Origin: Vibrio comitans
GTDB lineage: Bacteria; Pseudomonadota; Gammaproteobacteria; Enterobacterales; Vibrionaceae
DNA: 64,000 nt
Reading direction: 5' to 3'
NCBI GenBank assembly: GCA_024346835.1
Contig: AP024866.1
Span: 1,612,001-1,676,000 of the forward strand
Shown: positions 55,976 through 64,000 of the stretch, one piece after another
How the letters are laid out: the number at the start of each line of letters is the position of its first letter
How positions within the stretch are numbered: the stretch's first letter is position 1
Notes under the pieces: model-generated
What the model was told of the DNA's origin: nothing
Seen by the model: the letters and a program-made list of their open reading frames with translations, nothing else
The model's database searches: none
Made by a program: the position numbers and the translations under genes

Positions 55976-57079
55976 ATGAATCTTGCTGACCAAGTATTAG
56001 ACGTTAACGATGACCTGCCTATCCGCACGGACAAGCCTGTTCACAGTGGTAAGGTACGTTCTGTATATTGGCTAACTGAAGAAGATAGCCGTCGCTTAAT
56101 CAAAGAAAAAAACTATGATGTGTCTGAAGATGCACCTCTGGCTATCATGGTTATTAGCGATCGTATCTCAGCATTTGATTGTATTTGGCATGGTGAAGAG
56201 AACCTAAAAGGTGTTCCTGGTAAAGGTGCAGCTTTAAACGCAATTTCAAATCATTGGTTCAAACTGTTTAAAGATAATGGCCTAGCAGACAGCCACATTC
56301 TTGATATCCCTCACCCGCTGGTTTGGATAGTACAAAAAGCTAAACCGGTAATGGTTGAAGCTATTTGCAGAAAATATATTACAGGCTCTATGTGGCGCGC
56401 TTATGATAAAGGCGAACGTAACTTCTGTGGTATTGATTTACCAGAAGGTCTTATTAAAGATGGCTTGCTAAAAGACCTGCTTATTACCCCATCGACTAAA
56501 GGTATTTTAAAAGGCATACCCAATGTACCTGAAGTAGACGACGTCAATATCACGCGTCAAGATCTACTGAACAACTATGGGGCGTTTAACTTCCAAGCTA
56601 AGGAAGATGTCGATCAATACGAAGTACTCCTTAAAGAAGGCTTTAACGTTATCGATAGCGAGTTGGCCAAAATTGGACAAATCTTTGTCGATACCAAATT
56701 TGAATTTGGTTACGTTACAGATAGCAAAGGCAATGAAAAACTTATCTACATGGATGAGGTAGGTACACCTGATTCGTCTCGTATTTGGGATGAGCAAGCC
56801 TATAAGAATGGCGAAGTCGTAGAAAACTCTAAAGAAGGTTTCCGCCAATTCTTGCTAAACCACTTCCCTGATCCAGATATCCTTTTAAATAAAGATCGCA
56901 TGAACGAGCGTGAAGCATTGGCAAACAACAATGAACTACCGCTATCTGCCATGATGGATCTGTCAAAAACCTACACCAGCATTGCCGAAAAGATCACTGG
57001 CAACGCCATCCAATTAAGCTCTAATCCAAAGTCTGAGATTGTCGAAATCTTAAGCAAAGAATATGGCTTAATTGATTAA
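55976..57079 (+). CDS. purC: SAICAR synthase (long PurC form)
   Basis: PurC joins CAIR and aspartate to make SAICAR in purine synthesis. The 367-residue protein is the long form found in Vibrio rather than the 237-residue E. coli type. Marks are [11 protein letters not shown] near the N-terminus, [50 protein letters not shown] and [14 protein letters not shown] PurR box lies upstream and a strong terminator follows. Confidence 0.95.
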   Translation: MNLADQVLDVNDDLPIRTDKPVHSGKVRSVYWLTEEDSRRLIKEKNYDVSEDAPLAIMVISDRISAFDCIWHGEENLKGVPGKGAALNAISNHWFKLFKDNGLADSHILDIPHPLVWIVQKAKPVMVEAICRKYITGSMWRAYDKGERNFCGIDLPEGLIKDGLLKDLLITPSTKGILKGIPNVPEVDDVNITRQDLLNNYGAFNFQAKEDVDQYEVLLKEGFNVIDSELAKIGQIFVDTKFEFGYVTDSKGNEKLIYMDEVGTPDSSRIWDEQAYKNGEVVENSKEGFRQFLLNHFPDPDILLNKDRMNEREALANNNELPLSAMMDLSKTYTSIAEKITGNAIQLSSNPKSEIVEILSKEYGLID

Positions 57080-57122
57080 GAATAAAACTGGTTCACTAGC
57101 CTAGTTCTAATCGAATTAAAAT

Positions 57123-57150
57123 GACCTCCAATAATTGGAGGTCTTTTGTT
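57123..57150 (+). terminator. Terminator of purC
   Basis: GACCTCCAA-TAA-TTGGAGGTC hairpin followed by TTTTGTTTT. Confidence 0.92.
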
Positions 57151-57200
57151 TTCAAGAATTAAACAAAAGCAGCCACATCACCCAACCACAATCAAAACCA

Positions 57201-57242
57201 AGATCAAGATCAAGATCAAGATCAAGATCAAGATCAAGATCA
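57201..57242. repeat. Hexanucleotide microsatellite (AGATCA)7
   Basis: Seven perfect copies of AGATCA in a row, in the purC-yjiH intergenic region. It lies about 170 bp upstream of the YjiH-type gene. A frame through it would read Ser-Arg repeats, which is an effect of the repeat and not a gene. Copy-number slippage would change promoter spacing by 6 bp steps. Confidence 0.97.
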
Positions 57243-57410
57243 AACACTCTAGCAACACTGTCGCCACAACCAATAGCAAACGACTTTAAATTCAATAAAA
57301 GTGCATATTTATATGAATCAATTCTTGCATACGTAACCTTACTGTGTAAAATCGCAATCAATGTTTTAAGATTCACAATAAGTGAATAAATAGTCATCAT
57401 GAGGTTGTAG

Positions 57411-58784
57411 ATGAGCGATATTTTAGTAGCGAACAATACGGTAAATAACAAAAGAAACGTATTGATGTTTGCTATCCCATCCATATTGGGATTATTTTTC
57501 TTTTTAGCACCGCTGAACGTAGCGGATAGCTTTACTTTTCCGTTGGCTTTGATGGCAAAAGGCGTGAAAAGTGTGCTTGGTGATGCCATTTTGCCTACGG
57601 TTACTGCAGTAATTTGCTTCTCTGCTTTTGCAACGCTAGTGGCCAACGTCCTTAAGCCTAAATTTGTTGTCCAATCGACTCTCCTCAACCGTCTTTTTGT
57701 TCTTTCTCCATCTTGGGTTGTAGTTAGGCTTTTAGGCGCATTGTTCACACTAGCTGCCCTTCATCAAGTTGGTCCTGAGCTTATCTGGAATAGGAATACT
57801 GGTGGATTGGTATTGCATGATCTCCTACCATCTTTATTTGTAACCTTCTTCTTTGCAGGCTTGCTACTACCTTTACTTCTAAACTTTGGGCTACTTGAGT
57901 TACTTGGAACTTTATTAAGTAAAGTTATGCGCCCTGTGTTCCGTCTTCCTGGCAGAGCAGCTATTGACTGTATTTCTTCTTGGCTTGGCGATGGTACTGT
58001 TGGTGTCCTTCTTACTAGCAAGCAGTATGAGCAAAAAAAATACACGACCCGTGAAGCGGCTGTCGTAGCAACTATGTTCTCACCTGTTGGTATCTCTTTT
58101 TCATTGGTCGTGCTAACACAGGTAGGCTTAGAAAATTACTTTGTCCCATTTTATGCCACTATCTGTTTGTCAGGTGTTGTAGCTGCAATGATTATTCAGT
58201 TCTTGCCACCACTAAGCTACAAAAAAGATACCTATATTGATGGAACAGCACCAAATAACAATGATGAACTGATCCCTGAGGGACAATCTGCGGTTAAGTT
58301 TGGTTATCAGCTAGCTCTAGAAAGAGCGAGTAAAGTGAAGAGCCTATCGTCTGTGGCAAAAGAGGGATTACACAGCGCACTGGATATGATGTTTGGCGTT
58401 TTACCTGTGGTTATGGCTGTAGGTACAGTCGGTTTGATAATTGCAGAAGCGACGCCAATTTTCACCTGGTTAGGTGCTCCTTTTGTGCCTGTATTGGAAA
58501 TGCTGAATCTTCCAGAGGCAACGGCCGCAGCTGAAACTGTTTTGGTCGGTTTCACTGACATGTATGTGCCCTCAATCATCGCTGCTTCTAGTATTGATAG
58601 CGACCTTACAAAGTTTGTCATTGCCGCACTGTCTATCACGCAGTTAATTTTCATGTCAGAAACAGGCTCTGTAATACTGTCGAGTAAGATTCCGGTAAAT
58701 GTGTTTGAACTAATGGCCATTTTTGTGTTGAGAACGCTAATCACACTACCGATCATCGCCTTGTGCGGACACCTGCTGTTCTAA
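57411..58784 (+). CDS. YjiH-family membrane transporter (nucleoside-recognition domain)
   Basis: A 457-residue integral membrane protein with about ten helices. It has the nucleoside-recognition/gate domain pattern: LLPSLFVTFFFAGLLLPLLL, FRLPGRAAIDCISSWLGDGT near residues 181-200, SVGISFSLV-like motif, and a second gate half (MFGVLPVVMAVGTVGLIIAE, GFTDMYVPSIIAAS). These features match the YjiH group of predicted permeases. A nucleoside or related small-molecule substrate is likely but unproved. GAGGTTGTAG precedes the ATG. A hexamer repeat lies in its upstream region. Confidence 0.85.
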   Translation: MSDILVANNTVNNKRNVLMFAIPSILGLFFFLAPLNVADSFTFPLALMAKGVKSVLGDAILPTVTAVICFSAFATLVANVLKPKFVVQSTLLNRLFVLSPSWVVVRLLGALFTLAALHQVGPELIWNRNTGGLVLHDLLPSLFVTFFFAGLLLPLLLNFGLLELLGTLLSKVMRPVFRLPGRAAIDCISSWLGDGTVGVLLTSKQYEQKKYTTREAAVVATMFSPVGISFSLVVLTQVGLENYFVPFYATICLSGVVAAMIIQFLPPLSYKKDTYIDGTAPNNNDELIPEGQSAVKFGYQLALERASKVKSLSSVAKEGLHSALDMMFGVLPVVMAVGTVGLIIAEATPIFTWLGAPFVPVLEMLNLPEATAAAETVLVGFTDMYVPSIIAASSIDSDLTKFVIAALSITQLIFMSETGSVILSSKIPVNVFELMAIFVLRTLITLPIIALCGHLLF

Positions 58785-58799
58785 ATAGCCCTAGTATTT

Positions 58800-58829
58800 G
58801 ACCCCGTTATACATGGTTATCACGGGGTC
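58800..58829 (+). repeat. Inverted repeat after the YjiH-type gene
   Basis: GACCCCGT and ACGGGGTC flank a 14-base loop; only a weak T tail follows, so it may be a moderate terminator. Confidence 0.65.
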
Positions 58830-58879
58830 ATCTTAATCTTCCTTCATATTGCTTCCTTCCAGTCGCTCACTCCTTTTAT

Positions 58880-59239
58880 CTAGAGGCTAACCTTTTTTCT
58901 TCGGCTGAGATTCAACCAACACATCATTTGCTCTAGTTTACTTCGAAGTAACCTCTTTATACCCAGCATATCTTCATGCTTTGCTAACTTCATTTGCAAT
59001 GAGCAAAACGCACTATCAAGCGCACTTTCCAACGAGGAGTTGGAGTGCATTACGTAGAGTGTTTGATCCTGTAAATAGATCTTCAAAGCAACCTGATATT
59101 TGCCCAGACTCTCGTGCCACTTAACGTCACATTTGAGCAATAATATGTACAAATTAAACTGGTGAATGCTCATATAGCCCTCTTCAATTAGAGCTCTAAC
59201 CTGAGATGAGATGTCTACATTGTGACTGGTTATTTGCAT
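58880..59239 (-). CDS. Divergent hibernation-promoting-factor-like protein
   Basis: A 119-residue protein resembling HPF/YhbH/RaiA: it begins MQITSHNVDISSQVRALIEE and has YQVALKIYLQDQTLYVMHSN, LESALDSAFCSLQMKLAKHE and a basic tail (LRSKLEQMM, SRRKKVSL). HPF binds the 30S decoding centre in stationary phase. This protein is more divergent than the usual HPF linked to rpoN, so it is probably a paralogue. AGGAAAAGAAG precedes the ATG at 59239. It is the last gene of a mini-rpoH, tolC, hpf-like operon. Confidence 0.7.
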   Translation of the reverse strand: MQITSHNVDISSQVRALIEEGYMSIHQFNLYILLLKCDVKWHESLGKYQVALKIYLQDQTLYVMHSNSSLESALDSAFCSLQMKLAKHEDMLGIKRLLRSKLEQMMCWLNLSRRKKVSL

Positions 59240-59327
59240 CTTCTTTTCCTGCCTTACTATCACTAACCGATTGCGGTTATGCAAAGCTCTTGTTGCAACG
59301 CTACAAGAGCATGAACTCGATCTAAAA

Positions 59328-60665
59328 CTAGAACTTCGTATGTTGAGTGTTCGCTAACAAACCTGCATCAACATCAAAAATGTCTTGCTCACTTAATGTG
59401 CCTAAGGCTTGCTTAAGTTGGATCTGAGATAATATGTATTGATAACGAGCATCTGATAGATTCTTTTTCGCCTGATACACATTTTGTGTACTCTCCAGTA
59501 CATCAACCATGGTACGTGTCCCTACACTAAAGCCCTGCTCTGTTGCTTCCAGGGCCAACTTAGCAGACACAAGAGATTGTTTGTACGCTTTAATAGAACC
59601 AATCGATGAACGAATATTATTGTTGTAAGCACGAACATTCTTTTGCACATCGCGAAAGGTTTCTTCTAGCTGCTGCCCTGCAACTATGTATTGATACTCA
59701 GCTTGCTTTCCTTCAGATGTAACGCGTCCGCCAGAGTAAACAGGCAATGCAATCGTCAAACCAAGGTTGAAGATATTTTCATCATCATCCATTTGTTTGC
59801 CAGTAGCAGGGTCATTAGGCTCGTCGTAATTTTTTAAATAGCTATACCCTGATGTCAGCGATATCGTTGGTAAATGCCCTGAATTAGCGAGCGAGATCTG
59901 TTCTTTAGCGATATCTTTTTGGATTCTTCCTGCTAAAAGCTGCAAGTTTTCATTAGTCGCTTTTTCCACCAGCTGATTAGCAGACATAGCAGGTATAGAT
60001 GTGGAGAAACGTTCTGTATCTAAACGTGCAAGATTTGCTACTTGTCGCCCTGTAATGGCTCGCAGTTCTTCGTATTCGTTTTCTACAGAGTTTTTGGCTT
60101 GTATTTCTTGCGCTACCACTGTGTCATATTGAGCTCTAGCGTCTTGTACATCGGTAATGGGCGCACTACCAACTTCAAATCTTTGTTCAGTTTGGTTAAG
60201 TTGTTTTTCAACCGCTTCTTTTTCCGCTTGTATGAAACGGAGGTCATCTTCAGCTCTAAGAACATTAAAGTAAGCTTCCGTAACGCTATAGATAACGGAC
60301 TGTTGAGTAACTGCAAAGTTTGCATCTACCTGACGTGCATTCTTTTCTGCAATGGATAAAGAAATCCAACTGCTTCGGTCATAAATCGATTGAGATAAAC
60401 CCAGAGTGACATTGGTCGTACTTCCATCTGTTGTGTGGCGATCACTATCTTCATAGGCATATCCAGCTGTCAGATCAATGATTGGGAGCAAACTGCTTCG
60501 CGTTGAATTAATTGCCTCGAAGGCTGAGTCTCTTTGAGCCGCTGCCTCTAATAGTTGTGGATCATTCTTTTTTGCCAAGCCATAAACTTCACTCAGTGAG
60601 TCAGCTAAAGCGGTGCCACTAATGGACAATAAAAGCAGTGGTGCCATTGTCAGTATATTTTTCAT
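59328..60665 (-). CDS. TolC-family outer-membrane channel
   Basis: A 445-residue type I secretion/efflux outer-membrane protein. After a signal peptide (ending TALA, about residue 21) come the two TolC repeats: SLSEVYGLAKKNDPQLLEAA, YEDSDRHTTDGSTTNVTLGL, ...FEVGSAPITDVQDARAQYDT, and GFSVGTRTMVDVLESTQNVY, the conserved periplasmic-helix motifs. The protein should form the trimeric tunnel for an RND or ABC efflux system. A main tolC is expected elsewhere in a Vibrio genome; this one could be a dedicated paralogue. GAGTAAC precedes the ATG. Confidence 0.92.
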   Translation of the reverse strand: MKNILTMAPLLLLSISGTALADSLSEVYGLAKKNDPQLLEAAAQRDSAFEAINSTRSSLLPIIDLTAGYAYEDSDRHTTDGSTTNVTLGLSQSIYDRSSWISLSIAEKNARQVDANFAVTQQSVIYSVTEAYFNVLRAEDDLRFIQAEKEAVEKQLNQTEQRFEVGSAPITDVQDARAQYDTVVAQEIQAKNSVENEYEELRAITGRQVANLARLDTERFSTSIPAMSANQLVEKATNENLQLLAGRIQKDIAKEQISLANSGHLPTISLTSGYSYLKNYDEPNDPATGKQMDDDENIFNLGLTIALPVYSGGRVTSEGKQAEYQYIVAGQQLEETFRDVQKNVRAYNNNIRSSIGSIKAYKQSLVSAKLALEATEQGFSVGTRTMVDVLESTQNVYQAKKNLSDARYQYILSQIQLKQALGTLSEQDIFDVDAGLLANTQHTKF

Positions 60666-60692
60666 TTTTGTTACTCTATTTATTTACTATCT

Positions 60693-61184
60693 TTAAATGA
60701 CATTCGCTGTAGGGATATGCCCCATAAGTGATCTTAATTTTTGTAAAGTTGAAACTTCAATTTGACGGATGTAGTCCGTAGATAATTTATGTTTCTCTGC
60801 TAACTCGACGATTGTTTTCTTTTCATGAGTAAGCCAACGGTTAAACACAATATCTAAACTAACTACATCGAGTTTCTTCAATGCTTTCTTTAATTCTATT
60901 GAAAGGTAATCCTTCCAATTTTCTTCTTCATGACTTTCATTCAAGTCTTCTTTATAAAACTCAAGCGCGCTATCTTCTATATGCATATCCGCGACATGCT
61001 CATCTTCATAGCGAGTAGAAAACAAATCACTGCTTTCCTTATCAAAATAACGATTATCAAGGCATTGATTGCTTAAATAAAAGTCTTCTTCATTGGCGAC
61101 TGAATCATATTGATTAACAGCACCCACATAATATGAAAGACTTTCAAAGGTATCTGATTTATATAAAGAGGCTGACACAGACAT
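60693..61184 (-). CDS. Miniature RpoH-like sigma protein (region 1.2-like plus region 4 only)
   Basis: A 163-residue protein. Residues about 95-155 (SIELKKALKKLDVVSLDIVF, NRWLTHEKKTIVELAEKHKL, STDYIRQIEVSTLQKLR) follow region 4 of RpoH: the LD.RS..I...RWL pattern and the ERVRQLEKNAMKKL-like helix-turn-helix. Residues 14-48 (ESLSYYVGAVNQYDSVANEE) resemble RpoH region 1.2. An acidic linker replaces regions 2 and 3, which would bind core polymerase and the -10 box. It is therefore unlikely to be a normal sigma factor. It heads an operon with tolC 27 bp downstream. GGAG precedes the ATG. Confidence 0.72.
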   Translation of the reverse strand: MSVSASLYKSDTFESLSYYVGAVNQYDSVANEEDFYLSNQCLDNRYFDKESSDLFSTRYEDEHVADMHIEDSALEFYKEDLNESHEEENWKDYLSIELKKALKKLDVVSLDIVFNRWLTHEKKTIVELAEKHKLSTDYIRQIEVSTLQKLRSLMGHIPTANVI

Positions 61185-61474
61185 TGTTTCTCCAAGTAAT
61201 ATTAATGATTAACTGGAGTGAATCTTAGGGGAGTCGAAGGTGTTTGTTATCACAAATCAATTATGCTGTTCTATTTTTTATATAACACAATAATATCAAT
61301 AGCTTACAGTTGATTTTTATGTTTTATTTATCTGCAAGCTTCAGGCATCAGTTGAAGATCTTATGATTAAATTATGTCGACTGTGCGGTTTTAGCTAAGC
61401 TTTATACCATTTTTAGTACCTTATTAATAAAAGCGCGTACTTTGGCTAATAACAATAAACAAACAGGTACTAAA

Positions 61475-61879
61475 ATGAAAAAACTAACATCATCGCTATT
61501 ACTGAGCATAGTCATTTCACCATTGGCAATGGGTCAGAACTTAATAATCGACACTAAGGGTTTAGACCAAGAAAAATACAGTGCTGATATGTATCAGTGC
61601 GAACAACTCAGTGACCAGGTTCAAATGCAAACCACACAAGGTACAGGGCGCACTACTGTAAGGCATATGGGTAGAGCAGCGGCTTTAGGCGCTGGTGCTT
61701 CAGCAATTGCAGGAGGCTCAGGAACTAAAGGTGCAGAAATTGGTGCTGGCGTAGGCCTAGTGACTGGAATATTAGGAAGTTCGGCGGAAAAACAACAAGT
61801 AGCTGCTACTTATAATGGTGAAAAGAACAAAGTGATGCGTAATTGTATGACGCAGCGAGGATATACAATATTAAACTAG
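61475..61879 (+). CDS. Glycine-zipper envelope protein
   Basis: A 134-residue protein with a signal peptide (ending PLAMG, about residue 20). The mature part has two Cys in YQCEQLSDQ and MRNCMTQRGY, and a central Gly/Ala-rich zipper (MGRAAALGAGASAIAGGSG, GAEIGAGVGLVTGILG), typical of YMGG/glycine-zipper outer-membrane-associated proteins. The ATG at 61475 is preferred over an upstream in-frame codon at 61442. A strong terminator follows. Confidence 0.8.
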   Translation: MKKLTSSLLLSIVISPLAMGQNLIIDTKGLDQEKYSADMYQCEQLSDQVQMQTTQGTGRTTVRHMGRAAALGAGASAIAGGSGTKGAEIGAGVGLVTGILGSSAEKQQVAATYNGEKNKVMRNCMTQRGYTILN

Positions 61880-61921
61880 ATGACTTAATTTGATTCACCT
61901 CATCAAATACTTACCATTAAT

Positions 61922-61960
61922 AAAAAGGGCTCTGAGTTATATTCTCAGAGCCCTTTTTAT
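61922..61960. terminator. Strong bidirectional terminator
   Basis: AAAAAGGGCTCTGAG / CTCAGAGCCCTTTTT hairpin with a 7-base loop and T runs on both strands. Confidence 0.95.
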
Positions 61961-62333
61961 TTTTAAGCAGTGCTCAATTAATCTAGCGTCACTGTCAGTA
62001 TATACCACATATATTATTTCATGAGTGACCTTTAATTCCCTTCATTTTGCATCAGTACAGACATTAACAGAAAATTGAGCTTACTCATTAATGAGCTGAG
62101 GACACTATTTAAAGAATGAATATAGGGATTATATAGGTAATGAAGAGCCTATCTCTGGCTTCTTAGAACAATCACTTTGCCAGTGACAACGATAAGGTCG
62201 CTACTATCCGTTGATACGGAATATGGACGGATGACGAGTGTGTTAATCGAATACATACTAACTTAAAAACTACACAAGGATGGAGGCGGTGGGCGGATAG
62301 CCATATTAGTTTGCTGAAAACACTAATACAGTA

Positions 62334-62362
62334 ATCCCAGAAAGCGTTAGCTTATCTGGGAT
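62334..62362. repeat. Hairpin in the pdxY-glycine-zipper gap
   Basis: ATCCCAGAAAGC-GTTA-GCTTATCTGGGAT pairs over 12 bp with one bulged base. It has no adjacent T run. The remainder of 61961-62447 shows no gene, and I cannot assign this hairpin to an sRNA or terminator. Confidence 0.5.
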
Positions 62363-62447
62363 CTTGGGGCGCGCGATACTTGCTTTATCACATAAGGTTC
62401 TCCAATGAGAAACTCAGCACACCCCGGCTTCTAGAACAAAAAATCAC

Positions 62448-63305
62448 TTACGCGACTTTGGTAACCGTATAGTTAGAGGTGGGTTCTACGAATTCATTTT
62501 GTGCGTTGATGGTCTGCAATTCCCACGATTTTTGCTCTTGAGTTACTTTTAAAACTCCATAAGCCGCATTATGAGCATGAGCAAAGGCATCTTGAGGCGT
62601 CATACCCTTAACCAAACCAGCAGTAAATAATCCAGAGATCAGATCCCCTACTCCTACTGGTTGCTTGTCAAATTTTAAATGGGGGCGTTGAGCTAGGTAA
62701 GCTCCTTCCTCGGTCGCAAGCATCATAGAAAAACAATCGTCAGATAAAGAGTGTAAGTGCTTCACCAGGACGAATTTAGGTCCTTTACTCAATGCTAAAT
62801 TACACGCTCTCACCGCATCTTCTAGTGAACTGATGGGTACACCCGTAAATTGAGTCAATTCAAATTGATTTGGCACGATAACATCTGCTATTGGCATTAA
62901 GTGGTTCACTAATTTATTTGTGACCTCCTCAGGAACGATACAACCCTTTTCAGGATCGCCCATTACAGGGTCACAAACGTACAATGAAGCTGAATTGTGT
63001 TGCTTCATCTGTTTCACTGCGTACGCCACTGAGTCGCACTGGGAGCCACTGCCTTGATATCCCGATACAAGAGCATCGCAGTTTCTTAGCTGATCGATGT
63101 TATTCAAACCGGCGATAATATCTGTGATATCCGATGAATCAAACACCCTACCGGTCCAACCTTGTTGATACTGTGTGTGATTAGAAAACTGCACAGTATG
63201 AATCGGCCACACTTCAACACCCATTCTTTGCATTGGAAATACCGCAGAACTGTTGCCTGCGTGGCCAAACACTACATGTGATTGGATAGAAATGACGTTT
63301 GCCAT
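62448..63305 (-). CDS. pdxY: Pyridoxal kinase
   Basis: PdxY phosphorylates pyridoxal in vitamin B6 salvage. The 285-residue ribokinase-fold protein begins [20 protein letters not shown], then [48 protein letters not shown] and the catalytic [17 protein letters not shown] with the GxGD Asp. The ATG at 63305 gives the standard N-terminus; GGAGAAC lies upstream. It follows pldA by about 30 bp on the same strand, so the two may be co-transcribed. Confidence 0.94.
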   Translation of the reverse strand: MANVISIQSHVVFGHAGNSSAVFPMQRMGVEVWPIHTVQFSNHTQYQQGWTGRVFDSSDITDIIAGLNNIDQLRNCDALVSGYQGSGSQCDSVAYAVKQMKQHNSASLYVCDPVMGDPEKGCIVPEEVTNKLVNHLMPIADVIVPNQFELTQFTGVPISSLEDAVRACNLALSKGPKFVLVKHLHSLSDDCFSMMLATEEGAYLAQRPHLKFDKQPVGVGDLISGLFTAGLVKGMTPQDAFAHAHNAAYGVLKVTQEQKSWELQTINAQNEFVEPTSNYTVTKVA

Positions 63306-63334
63306 CTTATTGTTCTCCAGATAAATCTTATTCA

Positions 63335-64000
63335 TTAAATAACGTCTGTTAAAAGAATCCCAACACCAATGCGTTGGTTATTGTAGTTGTAATCAATCAA
63401 GCTTTCGCCATAGCCATGGTAATACTGCACGTAGCCGCGTACTCGTTTAAGAAGCGGAAAACTAATGCCAGCCTCAATACCGCCATACCCGGTATCAAAG
63501 TTGTAACGGCCAACACCGCTAAACTCAAACACATCATATTTATACGCTGCAGTCAGTTCAAAATGTCCTAAATAGTCTGTAATGTCTTCGTTGTCAGTCT
63601 CTTCGCCAACACTGTAGTAGGGTTCTAGATACACCATTAGGTCTTCTTCTTCATAACCTATACCGCTAAAAACACGGTTCCAACTACGGCTCAGCTCATC
63701 AGTTCTACCATTAGATTCATGCTCAAAACCAACTCGAGAGAACCAAACTCCTTCGCCAACATCAATAGGAAGCTTGGTTTCATAAAATACTTCTGGTCGA
63801 TAGTCATTGTCACGAAACGGCGATGATATATCCTTTGAATACGCTTGAAGGAACGATTTCATAGTAAAGCCAAAATACAGCTCATCACTGTCATTGAAAA
63901 TTCCGTCAGTAATCAAAGGTACTTTGAAACTAATCTGGAATTTCATCTCCTGGTCTTTCAGTCCGTCTGCAGCATCGCCAAAAATATCAGAAGAATAAGG
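63335..64000 (-). CDS. pldA: Outer-membrane phospholipase A, 3' part (gene runs off the right edge)
   Basis: OMPLA hydrolyses phospholipids that leak into the outer leaflet of the outer membrane. The visible 221 codons continue an open frame from the window edge ([17 protein letters not shown]). The catalytic region reads [20 protein letters not shown], with the His-x-Ser pair and Asn of the OMPLA triad, and the C-terminus [38 protein letters not shown] matches the last barrel strands. The signal peptide and N-terminus lie beyond the window. Confidence 0.94.
   Translation of the reverse strand, partial: PYSSDIFGDAADGLKDQEMKFQISFKVPLITDGIFNDSDELYFGFTMKSFLQAYSKDISSPFRDNDYRPEVFYETKLPIDVGEGVWFSRVGFEHESNGRTDELSRSWNRVFSGIGYEEEDLMVYLEPYYSVGEETDNEDITDYLGHFELTAAYKYDVFEFSGVGRYNFDTGYGGIEAGISFPLLKRVRGYVQYYHGYGESLIDYNYNNQRIGVGILLTDVI

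Noticed and set aside
57135..57389. Plus-strand frame encoding Ser-Arg repeats, and an opposing frame of Asp-Leu repeats
   Set aside because: Both are translations of the (AGATCA)7 repeat in an intergenic region, with no ribosome site or recognisable flanking domain.

Overview
This 64 kb window is chromosomal DNA from a gamma-proteobacterium that is almost certainly a Vibrio or close relative. The pointers are a Vibrio-type integron attC site, sbcB followed directly by the yohJ-yohK-cdd group, the long (367-residue) form of PurC, DUF3581 next to thrS, an AUU-initiated infC, and PurR and LexA operators of the gamma-proteobacterial type. I see no tRNA or rRNA genes, CRISPR arrays, integrases or intact insertion sequences.

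Layout. 1-6.2 kb: the 5' part of glgC, a lipoprotein esterase, astE, a TIP30-like dehydrogenase, the cystine symporter tcyP and a SnoaL-like protein. 6.4-11.7 kb: sbcB, yohJ, yohK, cdd, purT (with a PurR box) and ihfA. 12-25.5 kb: an accessory block with a surface pullulanase, two small secreted proteins, Nudix, RsuA, ASCH, PhzF, flavin-reductase and GNAT genes, a lone integron cassette, small zinc/iron-cysteine proteins, YwbE and a DEAD-box helicase. 25.7-29.1 kb: pheT and pheS. 29.3-42 kb: a second accessory block with DUF2339 and DUF3080 proteins, a YliI-like sugar dehydrogenase, a redox module (peroxiredoxin, HxlR regulator, MdaB quinone reductase), two LysR regulators, SseA and a GNAT. 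42-45.2 kb: rplT, rpmI, infC and thrS. 45.5-55 kb: DUF3581, a HAD phosphatase, a YdjM-type membrane hydrolase, a phosphoribosyltransferase, ydiJ and DUF2786. 55-64 kb: SOS-controlled sulA, purC, a YjiH-type transporter, an operon of mini-RpoH, TolC and HPF-like genes, a glycine-zipper protein, pdxY and the 3' part of pldA.

Two large-scale points stand out. First, thrS-infC-rpmI-rplT-pheS-pheT-ihfA, contiguous in E. coli, is kept here in order and strand but split by two blocks of about 13 kb (between rplT and pheS, and between pheT and ihfA). Second, the pheT-ihfA block holds a single, well-formed integron cassette (20317-22002) outside any integron. It carries two translationally coupled genes: a 368-residue soluble protein with weak RexA-like features and a 147-residue three-helix membrane protein. 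This is the best candidate in the window for an undescribed system, plausibly a RexAB-like phage-exclusion module. The second candidate is the operon headed by a miniature RpoH-like protein that has only region 1.2-like and region 4 sequences, followed by tolC and a divergent hibernation factor.

Shared regulatory signals: an identical 17-bp motif precedes both the peroxiredoxin and mdaB genes, which flank the HxlR regulator. PurR boxes precede purT and purC. A full LexA box precedes sulA. A LacI-family-type palindrome precedes cdd.
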